Below, piece after piece: positions 35,505 to 44,215 of a stretch of DNA of 64,000 bases. The notes under the pieces were generated by a model, which worked only from the letters and a program-made list of their open reading frames with translations, was not told the DNA's origin and did no database searches. Made by a program: the position numbers and the translations under genes. The stretch is from Flagellimonas abyssi. GTDB lineage: Bacteria > Bacteroidota > Bacteroidia > Flavobacteriales > Flavobacteriaceae. The stretch covers positions 1 to 64,000 of the forward strand of contig NZ_JAHZSV010000017.1 of assembly GCF_019457905.1 (NCBI RefSeq), in the 5' to 3' direction. Each line of letters begins with the position of its first letter. Positions within the stretch are counted from its first letter, which is position 1.

Positions 35505-36902
35505 ATGAGTTACACGCTAACCACACATTACAAAAAAATCCTCGCGGATACCATTACCCCCGTGAGCGTTTACCTAAAGGTCAGGGACAAATTCCCGAAC
35601 AGCATTCTATTGGAAAGTAGCGATTACCATGCAAACGACAATAGTTTCTCATATATCTGCTGTAACCCTATCGCCTCCATTAAGATAGCAAACGAAATCA
35701 TAACGGAGAGTTTTCCCGATGGCTCCAAAAAGGTGACAGATATTACTGCCGAAACCGATGTAACACAGGTTATCCATAATTTCAGTAAGCAGTTCAAGAC
35801 CACCCAAAACGGCTTTAAATTTATCTATAACGGCCTATTCGGATATATGGCCTACGACGCCGTTAGATATTTTGAAGATGTGAAAATTTCGAAAAAGGAG
35901 GATTCCGTGGACATTCCGGACATTTACTATGCGGTGTACCAAAATATCATTGCCATCAATCATTTTAAAAATGAGGCCTATTTGTTCGCCCACTGTTATG
36001 ATTCCGAAAGCAATGTGGATGAAATAGAGCAACTATTTAATGTCCGCACATTTTCTTCCTACAACTTCAACAAAGAAGGTGAACCAGAATCCAATTTAAA
36101 GGACGAGGATTACAAAGAACAGGTAGAACTGGCAAAAAAACACTGTCAACGGGGAGATGTGTTCCAATTGGTACTTTCAAGAAGGTTTAAGCAAAAATTC
36201 AAGGGAGATGAATTCAACGTGTACAGGGCACTACGTTCCATCAACCCCTCCCCTTACCTCTTCTATTTTGATTATGGAAACTTTAAAATATTCGGTAGCT
36301 CGCCAGAAGCGCAACTTATTGTAAAAGAAGGAAAGGCAGAAATACACCCTATAGCCGGAACCTACAAACGTACCGGAAACGATGAAAAAGATGCAGAACT
36401 GGCCAAAAAACTGGCACAGGACGAAAAGGAAAACAGCGAACACGTAATGCTCGTGGATCTTGCCCGAAACGATTTGAGCCGAAACGGAAACACCGTAAAT
36501 GTGGAAACCTATCGAGAAGTACAATATTTCTCGCACGTAATTCACTTGGTCTCCAAAGTAACCGGACAAAAGAAAAAGGAAAGTACCACCATGAAGGTAG
36601 TAGCGGATACCTTCCCCGCGGGTACCTTGAGCGGAGCGCCCAAACATATGGCCATGCAGTTGATCGAGAAATATGAAAAAACGAGCCGCTCGTATTACGG
36701 TGGAGCAATCGGGTTCATGGATTTTGAAGGTAATTTTAACCACGCCATCATGATCCGCACGTTCCTGAGCAAAAACCACGAATTGTACTATCAAGCAGGA
36801 GCTGGTCTGGTGGCCGCCTCCAACCCGGATGATGAGCTACAAGAAACCTACAATAAATTGGGTGCGTTGAAAAAAGCACTGGAAATTGCCGAAACAATCT
36901 AA
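35505..36902 (+). CDS. trpE: Anthranilate synthase component I
   Basis: 465 residues. It converts chorismate plus ammonia or glutamine (via TrpG) to anthranilate. The chorismate-binding domain has GDVFQLVLSRRF, the ILVKEGKAEIHPIAGTYKR-like segment, 'ENSEHVMLVDLARNDL' and FPAGTLSGAPKHMAM. An N-terminal 'LLESSDYHANDNSFSYICCNPIA' stretch resembles the Trp feedback pocket (usual LLES). First structural gene of the operon, 20 bp after the attenuator. Confidence 0.97.
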   Translation: MSYTLTTHYKKILADTITPVSVYLKVRDKFPNSILLESSDYHANDNSFSYICCNPIASIKIANEIITESFPDGSKKVTDITAETDVTQVIHNFSKQFKTTQNGFKFIYNGLFGYMAYDAVRYFEDVKISKKEDSVDIPDIYYAVYQNIIAINHFKNEAYLFAHCYDSESNVDEIEQLFNVRTFSSYNFNKEGEPESNLKDEDYKEQVELAKKHCQRGDVFQLVLSRRFKQKFKGDEFNVYRALRSINPSPYLFYFDYGNFKIFGSSPEAQLIVKEGKAEIHPIAGTYKRTGNDEKDAELAKKLAQDEKENSEHVMLVDLARNDLSRNGNTVNVETYREVQYFSHVIHLVSKVTGQKKKESTTMKVVADTFPAGTLSGAPKHMAMQLIEKYEKTSRSYYGGAIGFMDFEGNFNHAIMIRTFLSKNHELYYQAGAGLVAASNPDDELQETYNKLGALKKALEIAETI

Positions 36903-36904
36903 CC

Positions 36905-37474
36905 ATGGGAAGAAAGATTTTAATGATTGACAATTACGATAGTTTCACCTACAATTTGGTACACTATTTAGAAGATTTGGATTGCGAGGTAACCGTAAAA
37001 CGGAACGACCAACTCACTTTGGACGAAGTTGAACCATTTGAATACATTGTGCTTTCCCCAGGCCCCGGAATTCCTGATGAAGCAGGACTTTTAAAGGAAA
37101 TCATCAAAAAGTATGCACCAACAAAAAAAATCTTTGGGGTATGTCTGGGGCTACAGGCCATTGGTGAGGTATTCGGCGGAACACTAGTGAACCTTGACCA
37201 AGTATATCATGGCGTTGATACCACTATCACGGTTACTAAAGATGATCCGATTTATAAGAATATGTCCAAAACGCTTCAGGTTGGCAGATATCATTCCTGG
37301 GTGGTGGACCCCAATCTCCCAGAAGTATTGGAAACTACTGCCCTAGATGAAAATGGACAAGTGATGTCGCTCCGACATAAAGAATACGATGTTACCGCAG
37401 TGCAGTTCCATCCAGAATCAGTGTTGACACCGGAAGGAAAACAAATGCTCAAAAATTGGTTGGAAAGTAAATAG
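36905..37474 (+). CDS. trpG: Anthranilate synthase component II, glutamine amidotransferase
   Basis: 189 residues. Class I glutamine amidotransferase with the nucleophile elbow GVCLGLQAIGEVFGG (Cys near 80) and the C-terminal His-Glu pair in QFHPESVLT. It supplies ammonia to TrpE. It starts 2 bp after trpE, suggesting coupled synthesis in equal amounts. Confidence 0.97.
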   Translation: MGRKILMIDNYDSFTYNLVHYLEDLDCEVTVKRNDQLTLDEVEPFEYIVLSPGPGIPDEAGLLKEIIKKYAPTKKIFGVCLGLQAIGEVFGGTLVNLDQVYHGVDTTITVTKDDPIYKNMSKTLQVGRYHSWVVDPNLPEVLETTALDENGQVMSLRHKEYDVTAVQFHPESVLTPEGKQMLKNWLESK

Positions 37475-37482
37475 ATTTGAAA

Positions 37483-38475
37483 ATGAAAGCGACTTTAAAT
37501 AAACTTATCAATCACGAAATTCTTCCAAAGGAAGAAGCAAAACAGATTCTGGTAAATATTGCCAAAGGAGATTATAACACCTCCCAAATTGCTGCATTCC
37601 TAACAGTGTACATGATGCGCAGTGTAACTATTGAAGAATTGGAAGGCTTTCGTGATGCCCTTTTGGAACTCTGTTTGGCAGTAGATCTTGCCGATTATGA
37701 TCCAATCGACCTTTGTGGGACCGGTGGAGATGGCAAGGACACCTTCAATATTTCCACACTGGCGTCTTTTGTGACGGCCGGAGCCGGAATACACGTGACC
37801 AAACACGGAAACTATGGGGTTTCCTCCAAATGTGGCAGTAGCAATGTTATGGAATTCTTGGGAATCAAATTCAGCAACGATGCCGATTTCCTCAAAAAAA
37901 CCATCGACGAAGCAGGTATTTGCGTGTTGCACGCCCCGCTGTTTCACCCCGCAATGAAAAACGTGGCACCTATCAGAAGGGAATTAGCGGTAAAAACATT
38001 CTTTAATATGTTAGGACCAATGGTAAACCCAGCATTCCCCAAAAACCAAATGGTAGGGGTCTATAATTTGGAATTGGCAAGGATGTATGGGTATCTGTAT
38101 CAGAATACAGATAAGAAATTCACCATTTTAAATGCTTTGGACGGATATGATGAAATCTCCTTGACAGGCGATACCAAGACCATATCAAATCATACAGAGG
38201 CAATGCTAACGCCTTCGGATTTTGGCGTGGAAAAGGTTTCGCAAGAGGACATTATCGGAGGTAGCGACATTGCGGAATCCGCCCAAATATTTATGAATAT
38301 TTTGCAAGGAAAAGGTACCGAGGCCCAAAACAACGTGGTCTGTGCCAATGCAGGAATAGCCATTGCAACGGTAAAAGGCATCACCCCAAAAGAAGGTTTT
38401 GAAAAAGCTAAAGAGTCATTACTCGGCGGCAAAGGGTTGGCATCACTCAAAAAATTGCAATCTTTATCTAATTAA
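37483..38475 (+). CDS. trpD: Anthranilate phosphoribosyltransferase
   Basis: 330 residues from the ATG at 37483; an in-frame TTG at 37477 is possible. It transfers phosphoribose from PRPP to anthranilate. The PRPP site CGTGGDGKDTFNISTLASFV and KHGNYGVSSKCGSSNVMEFLG (usual KHGN..SS..GSAD.LE.LG) are conserved. After it the operon is interrupted by 475 bp carrying the four-helix-bundle element before trpC. Confidence 0.96.
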   Translation: MKATLNKLINHEILPKEEAKQILVNIAKGDYNTSQIAAFLTVYMMRSVTIEELEGFRDALLELCLAVDLADYDPIDLCGTGGDGKDTFNISTLASFVTAGAGIHVTKHGNYGVSSKCGSSNVMEFLGIKFSNDADFLKKTIDEAGICVLHAPLFHPAMKNVAPIRRELAVKTFFNMLGPMVNPAFPKNQMVGVYNLELARMYGYLYQNTDKKFTILNALDGYDEISLTGDTKTISNHTEAMLTPSDFGVEKVSQEDIIGGSDIAESAQIFMNILQGKGTEAQNNVVCANAGIAIATVKGITPKEGFEKAKESLLGGKGLASLKKLQSLSN

Positions 38476-38476
38476 A

Positions 38477-38937
38477 GTCAGGAGTCGGAAGACTGAGGTC
38501 CGAAGTTTAATGAGACTAGAAATAAATCAACAGTGATAATAGAGTCAAAATTCAAGTTTGAAAAGATAATTGTTTGGCAGTGTGCCATGGATTTTGGAGA
38601 AGCCATAAATAACATAACGAAACTCTTCCCAAAAAACGAGGTTTACAATCTCAGCTCACAGATAAGACGAGCTGTGGATTCAATAGCATTAAACATTTCA
38701 GAAGATTCTATAGGACAGACAAATCCTGAATTTAAAAAATTCGTTGGTTATGCAATTAGGTCTTTAAGTGAAGTTGTTACCTGCTTACACAAAGCGAATA
38801 GAAAAAATTATATTTCAAGCGAAAGATTTGATGAGCTTTATATTGAAGCTTTCAATTCAATGAACATGTTGGTCGCTTTTAAAAAAAACATCAAATAATT
38901 ATAAAAAGTTACCGACTTCGGACTACCGACTTCGGGC
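38477..38937 (+). mobile_element. Small inverted-repeat-bounded element carrying a four-helix-bundle gene
   Basis: The trpD-trpC gap is filled by one gene bounded by inverted-repeat ends. Left end: AGTCGGAAG (38483-38491) and TCCGAAGT (38499-38506). Right end, as reverse complement: ACTTCGGA (38915-38922) and CTACCGACT (38923-38931), so the same two words occur in inverted orientation with one T/A difference. The right end also has two tandem 14-bp copies of TACCGACTTCGG(A/G)C (38910-38923 and 38924-38937). No transposase is present, so mobility would need help in trans. Boundaries are approximate. It lies in the same orientation as the operon. Confidence 0.5.
38533..38898 (+). CDS. Four-helix-bundle protein (23S rRNA IVP/S23-like)
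   Basis: 121 residues from a GTG start; the family start 'FKFEKIIVWQCAMDFGEAI' follows ten residues later, and the first ATG is too far in. The middle 'YNLSSQIRRAVDSIALNISED' and 'FVGYAIRSLSEVVTCL' is the hallmark of the four-helix-bundle family related to proteins encoded in 23S rRNA intervening sequences and to Avd of diversity-generating retroelements. It is probably a basic pentameric helical bundle that may bind nucleic acid. Function is unknown. It is AT-rich compared with trp genes, and sits inside the trp operon with inverted repeats at both sides, so it looks like a later arrival. Confidence 0.85.
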   Translation: MIIESKFKFEKIIVWQCAMDFGEAINNITKLFPKNEVYNLSSQIRRAVDSIALNISEDSIGQTNPEFKKFVGYAIRSLSEVVTCLHKANRKNYISSERFDELYIEAFNSMNMLVAFKKNIK

Positions 38938-38950
38938 TTCAAAATAAAAT

Positions 38951-39736
38951 ATGAACATTTTAGATAAAATAGTAGCAAACAAACGCATAGAAGTCGATTT
39001 AAAAAAATCGCTCATCACACAGGCCCAATTGGAAGCTTCGGTGATGATGGAGCGTACATCCATTTCACTTGCCGAAGTATTGCGCAAAAGCAACTCAGGC
39101 ATAATCGCGGAACATAAAAGACGTTCGCCTTCAAAATCCGTTATCAATCAAAGTTTGAGTGTACAAGACGTAGCAAAGGGGTATTCCGAGGCAGGCGCAT
39201 GTGGCATGTCAGTACTAACGGATGGTAAATATTTTGGCGGTTCCATTGATGATCTACTGTTGGCAAGAGCGTCCACCAATATGCCCATCTTGCGTAAGGA
39301 ATTCATCATAGATGAATATCAAATCGTAGAGGCCAAGGCCTATGGAGCTGATGTTATTTTATTGATTGCGGCAATTTTGAGAAGGGACGAAATAAAAACG
39401 CTATCCGAACTGGCAAAGGGACTGGGATTGGACGTGCTCTTGGAAGTACACAATCAAGAAGAACTCGAAAAATCGTTGATGCCAAGTTTGGATATGCTGG
39501 GCGTGAACAACCGTAACCTAAAATCTTTCGAGGTAGACTTGGATATCAGCAGAACATTATCACAACAAATCCCAGATGATTTTGTAAAGGTTTCAGAAAG
39601 CGGTATAAGTTCCGTTGAGGCCATTAGGGATTTAAAGGAATTTAGCTATCAAGGATTTTTGATAGGCGAGAATTTTATGAAAACGGACGACCCCGGTAAA
39701 AACGCAGCGGAATTCATAAAAAGACTGGAACAATGA
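38951..39736 (+). CDS. trpC: Indole-3-glycerol phosphate synthase
   Basis: 261 residues. It is a (beta/alpha)8 barrel with catalytic signature IIAEHKRRSPSKSVINQ, SVLTDGKYFGGS, LRKEFIIDEYQI, 'LLEVHNQEEL' and 'LGVNNRNLKSFEVDL', ending in SESGI and the phosphate loop. It converts CdRP to indole-3-glycerol phosphate. Start MNILDKIVANKR is the family norm. Overlaps trpF by 4 bp. Confidence 0.97.
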   Translation: MNILDKIVANKRIEVDLKKSLITQAQLEASVMMERTSISLAEVLRKSNSGIIAEHKRRSPSKSVINQSLSVQDVAKGYSEAGACGMSVLTDGKYFGGSIDDLLLARASTNMPILRKEFIIDEYQIVEAKAYGADVILLIAAILRRDEIKTLSELAKGLGLDVLLEVHNQEELEKSLMPSLDMLGVNNRNLKSFEVDLDISRTLSQQIPDDFVKVSESGISSVEAIRDLKEFSYQGFLIGENFMKTDDPGKNAAEFIKRLEQ

Positions 39737-40383
39737 AGCTAAAGGTTTGCGGCATGAACCATAATCCATCAAAAGTCGCTCAATTGCGACCTGATTATTT
39801 AGGGTTTATTTTTTGGGAACCATCGGCCCGTTATTTTTCTGGTGACATGCCAAAGATTCCCAGTCAAATTAAAAAAGTAGGTGTATTCGTCGATACCGAC
39901 CAAGAATATGTTTTGGAAAAAGTGTCCCAACATCAATTGGATGCCATACAGCTCCATGGAAAGGAAAGTGCCAAGTACTGTCAACAATTAAAAAATAGCT
40001 TTCTGTCATTTCGAGCGCCGTCGAGAAATCTAGACATCATCAAAGTGTTTTCCATTAAAGATGATTTTGATTTTTCCATTTTGAAGGACTACGAAGAAGT
40101 CTGTGATTTTTATCTTTTTGATACCAAGGGGAAACTGCCCGGTGGCAATGGCTATACATTTGATTGGTCCGTTCTTGAAAAGTATCCGTCCCAAAAGCCT
40201 TACTTTTTAAGTGGTGGCATCGGATTGGAATCCATCCAAGATCTACAGGAGTTTTTAAGCAGTCCGGCCTCAAAAAATTGTTATGCCGTTGATGTGAACA
40301 GTAAATTCGAATCAGCGCCAGGGCTTAAGAGTATAGAAGATTTAAAAACATTTATCGAATCGCTCAACAGCATTCGCAACTAA
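39733..40383 (+). CDS. trpF: Phosphoribosylanthranilate isomerase with inserted repeat
   Basis: 216 residues. Start KVCGMNHNPSKVAQL holds the catalytic Cys7; other motifs are LDAIQLHGKES, FDTKGKLPGGNGYTFDWSVL with the catalytic Asp, and FLSGGIG. Between the HGKE strand and IIKVF there are about twelve extra residues (FLSFRAPSRNLD, residues 90-101) not expected in the family, encoded by a repeat-like sequence (separate entry). All catalytic motifs remain in frame, so the enzyme may be functional. Start overlaps the trpC stop (ATGA). Confidence 0.93.
   Translation: MKLKVCGMNHNPSKVAQLRPDYLGFIFWEPSARYFSGDMPKIPSQIKKVGVFVDTDQEYVLEKVSQHQLDAIQLHGKESAKYCQQLKNSFLSFRAPSRNLDIIKVFSIKDDFDFSILKDYEEVCDFYLFDTKGKLPGGNGYTFDWSVLEKYPSQKPYFLSGGIGLESIQDLQEFLSSPASKNCYAVDVNSKFESAPGLKSIEDLKTFIESLNSIRN
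40001..40032 (+). repeat. Flavobacterial short palindromic repeat inside trpF
   Basis: The core TGTCATTTCGAGCGCCGTCG (40004-40023) continues to AGAAATCTA (40032). TTTCGA and TCGAGAAA form imperfect inverted arms. I recall near-identical TGTCATTTCGAGC..GTCGAGAAATC sequences as interspersed repeats in other Flavobacteriaceae genomes. Here it is read through in frame, 12 codons long. Confidence 0.6.
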
Positions 40384-40397
40384 TAAACTGAACACCA

Positions 40398-41582
40398 ATG
40401 AAAAGCTATCATGCCGATGAACGGGGGTATTATGGTGAGTTTGGAGGGGCTTTTATCCCAGAGATGCTCTATCCCAATTGTGAAGAACTTCGCCAAAATT
40501 ATCTCAACATTATGGAAGAACCTTCATTTAAGGATGAGTTCCATCAATTATTGAAGGATTACGTAGGCCGTCCAACTCCTCTCTATTTTGCCAAGCGGCT
40601 TTCCGAAAAATACAATACCAAGATCTATCTAAAAAGAGAAGATCTATGCCATACTGGTGCACACAAAGTCAACAATACCATAGGCCAAATACTCATGGCC
40701 AAAAAATTGGGCAAGAACAGAATCATTGCAGAAACCGGGGCCGGACAGCATGGCGTGGCAACAGCTACTGTTTGTGCCTTGATGGGCATTCAATGTGTGG
40801 TGTACATGGGTGAAATTGATATTGCCCGACAAGCTCCCAACGTTGCCCGTATGAAAATGCTTGGAGCAGAGGTGAGACCCGCCACTTCTGGAAGCAAAAC
40901 TTTAAAAGATGCCACAAACGAAGCTATTCGCGATTGGATCAATAATCCAGTCGACACGCATTACATTATTGGTTCGGTAGTGGGCCCACACCCCTATCCG
41001 GACATGGTGGCGCGTTTTCAGTCAGTGATTTCGGAAGAAATCAAAAATCAGCTCCAAGAAAAAGAAGGTAGGAAAAACCCAGATTTTGTGGTTGCCTGCG
41101 TGGGTGGCGGTAGTAATGCCGCAGGTGCCTATTATCATTATTTGGACACTCCCGAAGTCGGAATCATCGCAGTAGAGGCTGCAGGAAAGGGCATTGACTC
41201 CGGAGAAAGTGCCGCTACATCCGCCTTGGGCAAAATAGGAATCATTCATGGCAGCAAAACATTGTTGATGCAGACCCAAGACGGGCAAATAACAGAGCCC
41301 TATTCCATTTCCGCAGGTCTGGATTATCCGGGTGTTGGCCCCATGCATGCACACCTGTTCGCTTCCGGCCGAGGTGAATTTATTTCTATTACAGATGACG
41401 ACGCCATGAAAGCAGGATTGGAACTATGCAAACTGGAAGGGATAATCCCTGCAATTGAATCATCACATGCCCTGGCCATTTTTGAGGACAGAAAATTCAA
41501 TCCCGATGATGTCGTGGTCGTGAACCTATCAGGCCGTGGCGATAAAGATTTACAGAACTATATTGATTATTTCAAACTATGA
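40398..41582 (+). CDS. trpB: Tryptophan synthase beta chain
   Basis: 394 residues. PLP-dependent; the lysine is in [14 protein letters not shown], and the phosphate loop is [14 protein letters not shown] (usual GGGSNA). [12 protein letters not shown] opens the COMM/N-domain region, and '[17 protein letters not shown]' and 'SGRGDKD' are conserved. It condenses indole with serine. It is 14 bp after trpF and overlaps trpA by 4 bp. Confidence 0.98.
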   Translation: MKSYHADERGYYGEFGGAFIPEMLYPNCEELRQNYLNIMEEPSFKDEFHQLLKDYVGRPTPLYFAKRLSEKYNTKIYLKREDLCHTGAHKVNNTIGQILMAKKLGKNRIIAETGAGQHGVATATVCALMGIQCVVYMGEIDIARQAPNVARMKMLGAEVRPATSGSKTLKDATNEAIRDWINNPVDTHYIIGSVVGPHPYPDMVARFQSVISEEIKNQLQEKEGRKNPDFVVACVGGGSNAAGAYYHYLDTPEVGIIAVEAAGKGIDSGESAATSALGKIGIIHGSKTLLMQTQDGQITEPYSISAGLDYPGVGPMHAHLFASGRGEFISITDDDAMKAGLELCKLEGIIPAIESSHALAIFEDRKFNPDDVVVVNLSGRGDKDLQNYIDYFKL

Positions 41583-42361
41583 ACAGAATCAAACAAAAAC
41601 TACAGGAGGACAGCCCGTCTGCCGGACGAGCAGGAAAAATCCTTTCCATATACTTTTCAGCAGGTTATCCCAACTTGGATGACACCGTAAAAATCATACA
41701 GGATCTCGAAAAAAGCGGTGTAGACCTCATTGAGATAGGATTGCCCTTTAGCGACCCGTTGGCAGATGGCCCCACCATTCAGGAAAGCTCCACTGCAGCA
41801 CTCAAGAACGGAATGAACACCGCCTTGCTCTTCGAACAGCTCAAGGATATCCGTAAAACCGTATCCATCCCGTTGATCTTAATGGGTTATTTCAATCCGG
41901 TACTCCAATACGGTGTGGAAGCATTCTGCGCAAAATGTGAAGAAATTGGAATTGATGGGTTGATATTGCCCGACCTGCCTTTGGATGTGTACCAAGAAGA
42001 GTACGAACCCATATTCAAAAAACATGGTCTGATCAACATTTTCTTGATCACTCCCCAAACCAGCGATGAGCGCATCAAAGCCATTGACGATGCTTCGGAA
42101 GGTTTTATTTACATGGTAAGTTCGGCAAGCACTACAGGTGCCAAACAAGGTTTTGGCGCTGAGCAGTTGGACTATTTTGACCGAATTGCCAATATGAAGT
42201 TGAGCAACCCTCAAATTGTAGGGTTTGGAATAAGCAACGCGGAAACTTTTGAACAAGCGACAAAAAAAGCAAAAGGAGCCATAATCGGTTCAGCTTTCAT
42301 CAAACATTTAACAGCAAACGGGGTCGCCGGTATTGGTGACTTTGTGAAGCAAATTCGTTAA
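41579..42361 (+). CDS. trpA: Tryptophan synthase alpha chain with N-terminal insert
   Basis: 260 residues. The barrel has catalytic Glu in [19 protein letters not shown], Asp in [12 protein letters not shown], and the phosphate-binding VGFGISNAE. The N-terminus [11 protein letters not shown] then [12 protein letters not shown] is normal, but eight residues SPSAGRAG stand between, encoded by a GC-rich palindromic repeat (41612-41635). Catalytic residues are intact. Last gene of the trp operon. Confidence 0.94.
   Translation: MNRIKQKLQEDSPSAGRAGKILSIYFSAGYPNLDDTVKIIQDLEKSGVDLIEIGLPFSDPLADGPTIQESSTAALKNGMNTALLFEQLKDIRKTVSIPLILMGYFNPVLQYGVEAFCAKCEEIGIDGLILPDLPLDVYQEEYEPIFKKHGLINIFLITPQTSDERIKAIDDASEGFIYMVSSASTTGAKQGFGAEQLDYFDRIANMKLSNPQIVGFGISNAETFEQATKKAKGAIIGSAFIKHLTANGVAGIGDFVKQIR
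41612..41635 (+). repeat. GC-rich palindromic repeat inside trpA
   Basis: The sequence CCCGTCTGCCGGACGAGCAGG-like (41615-41634) has CGTC and GACG arms around TGCCG and is much more GC-rich than its flanks. It encodes SPSAGRAG in frame. It resembles REP-type palindromes scattered in flavobacterial genomes, a judgement from memory. Confidence 0.5.
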
Positions 42362-42395
42362 ATTTCGGCTTTTAAAAACCCAGACGAGCACTTTC

Positions 42396-43892
42396 ATGAA
42401 AAAAACATTTTCTTTAGTTTTCCTGTCGCTTACTTTTTCTCTTTTTGCCCAAGATGATGTGGCCGTAAAATCGCAAGTGGCCGATGCCATCAACGAGGTC
42501 CGCGAATTTATCGCTATTCCTAACGATGCCCTGGATGCCGCCGATATTGACCGTAACATTATGTGGCTCAAGCGAAAATTCGGGGATAGAGGATTCAATA
42601 CCGCAGTGCTGGACACGGAAGGATTGCCTTTATTCTTTGCGGCCATGCCCATGAACGCCAATAAACCAACGGTGCTCATTTATATGCATTTTGACGGACA
42701 ATCCGTAGACCCTAGCAAATGGAATCAGCCGGACCCTTATCAGGTAGTTCTCAAAAAACCCAATGACAGTGGGTTCGAAACAATTTCTTTTGATGAGCTG
42801 GATGATGACATCAACTATGACTGGCGTTTGTTCGGCAGGTCGACCTCGGATGATAAATCGCCTATTGTAATGCTTCTCAATGCCGTTGATCTTCTTAAAA
42901 ATGATGGTATTGAAATCCCGTTCAACATTAAGGTAATCCTGGACAGTGAAGAAGAAAAAAGCAGCAAACCATTACCCGCCGCGGTAAAACAATACCGTGA
43001 ACTTCTGGAATCGGACTTTTTAATGATTGTGGACGGGCCGGTACATGCTTCTGAAAAGCCAACCGTTGTATATGGATGTCGTGGCATCACTACATTGACA
43101 TTGACAACCTATGGCCCCATAAAACCTCAGCACAGCGGCCATTACGGCAATTATGCGCCAAATCCAGGTTTTCAATTGTCCAAGTTATTGGCCACTATGA
43201 AGGATGACCAAGGAAGAGTAATTATTCCCGGTTATTACGATGGTATTTCTATAGATGGGAAAACCGATTCAATTTTAAAGAGCGTTCCCGATGACGATTC
43301 TGCCATTGCAGAAAAGCTTCAATTTAAAACTGCGGAAAAGGTAGGCGGTTATTATCAGGAGGCCCTTCAATATCCATCTTTGAATATTCGCGGTTTGGAA
43401 TCTGGTTGGGTTGGTGACAAAGCACGAACCATTGTTCCCGAAAGTGCCACAGCCGAGTTGGATTTGAGGTTGGTCGTAGAAAGCGACGGCTCCAGATTGA
43501 AAAAATTGGTCAAAGATCATATCGCCAAACAGGGATACAAAGTATTGGACCATGTTCCATCCAAAGAAGAGCGGATGCAATTCGATAAAATAATAACTGT
43601 TGGAGAGGGCAGTGTTACAGATGCCTTCCGTACCAATTTGGACAATCCCTATGGCGAATTTATTGTAAAAACCCTGAACCAAAGTTTTGGGGAGGAAGTT
43701 ATTCAAATTAGAACCATGGGGGGTACGGTTCCTATCGCTCCCTTCATCAATGAATTAAAAATTCCTGCCTTTATTGTACCTGTTGTCAATCCTGACAATA
43801 ACCAACACAGTCCTAACGAGAACATCAAAATTGGCCAATTGGCGTATGGCATAAAATCCTTTTACAGTATTTTATCCACTCCCATGGAATAA
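42396..43892 (+). CDS. M20-family metallopeptidase, exported
   Basis: 498 residues. A signal peptide (1-18, ending LFA) precedes a mature M20/M25 dipeptidase-type protein. Metal ligands fit YMHFDGQ (His, Asp), GRSTSDDKSP (bridging Asp) and 'LDSEEEKSS' (catalytic Glu-Glu); a late His lies in NQHSPNEN. A dimerisation domain occupies roughly 230-370. It would hydrolyse a peptide or acyl-amino acid in the periplasm. It is 34 bp after trpA in the same direction but is probably not part of Trp synthesis; readthrough from trp is possible since no terminator lies between. Confidence 0.88.
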   Translation: MKKTFSLVFLSLTFSLFAQDDVAVKSQVADAINEVREFIAIPNDALDAADIDRNIMWLKRKFGDRGFNTAVLDTEGLPLFFAAMPMNANKPTVLIYMHFDGQSVDPSKWNQPDPYQVVLKKPNDSGFETISFDELDDDINYDWRLFGRSTSDDKSPIVMLLNAVDLLKNDGIEIPFNIKVILDSEEEKSSKPLPAAVKQYRELLESDFLMIVDGPVHASEKPTVVYGCRGITTLTLTTYGPIKPQHSGHYGNYAPNPGFQLSKLLATMKDDQGRVIIPGYYDGISIDGKTDSILKSVPDDDSAIAEKLQFKTAEKVGGYYQEALQYPSLNIRGLESGWVGDKARTIVPESATAELDLRLVVESDGSRLKKLVKDHIAKQGYKVLDHVPSKEERMQFDKIITVGEGSVTDAFRTNLDNPYGEFIVKTLNQSFGEEVIQIRTMGGTVPIAPFINELKIPAFIVPVVNPDNNQHSPNENIKIGQLAYGIKSFYSILSTPME

Positions 43893-43900
43893 GACATAAA

Positions 43901-43928
43901 AAAAGCCCCGAAAATCGGAGCTTTTTTT
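43901..43928. terminator. Bidirectional terminator
   Basis: A stem of CCGA/TCGG and GC pairs flanked by A7 on the left and T7 on the right (43898-43928, one mismatch). It serves the M20 peptidase gene and the convergent small lipoprotein gene. Confidence 0.75.
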
Positions 43929-43948
43929 GGGGTTATGCTGAGAAATAA

Positions 43949-44131
43949 TCAGTGCTTATTGCCTTTTTTCTTTTGTTGTCCAGGAGCATAGGCTTTTGCA
44001 CTTTTTGCACCTGTAATCTTTTTTACTTGCCCTGGAGCCGTGGCACTTTGACCTGCGCTTCTATGCGCGGAACAAGAACTAAACATTAGGATGGCAAATA
44101 CAACTCCTACAATTTTACTAATTGATTTCAT
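43949..44131 (-). CDS. Small lipoprotein with repeated APGQ-KK motifs
   Basis: 60 residues. Lipobox SSC (Cys20) after a signal MKSISKIVGVVFAILMFSSC. The mature part is only 40 residues, very basic (KKITGAKSAKAY, QQKKKGNKH), with two copies of APGQ followed by K. Similar tiny Bacteroidota lipoproteins have, I think, been mislabelled 'quinol oxidase subunit 4'. Function unknown; its charge suggests binding to an acidic polymer or membrane. Confidence 0.7.
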   Translation of the reverse strand: MKSISKIVGVVFAILMFSSCSAHRSAGQSATAPGQVKKITGAKSAKAYAPGQQKKKGNKH

Positions 44132-44215
44132 AATTCAATTTTTAGTTTATAGAACCATATATCTACGGGTAAAACGTAAAAATGGACGTAAATGTTGAGA
44201 CAGGTCAACGAATTT

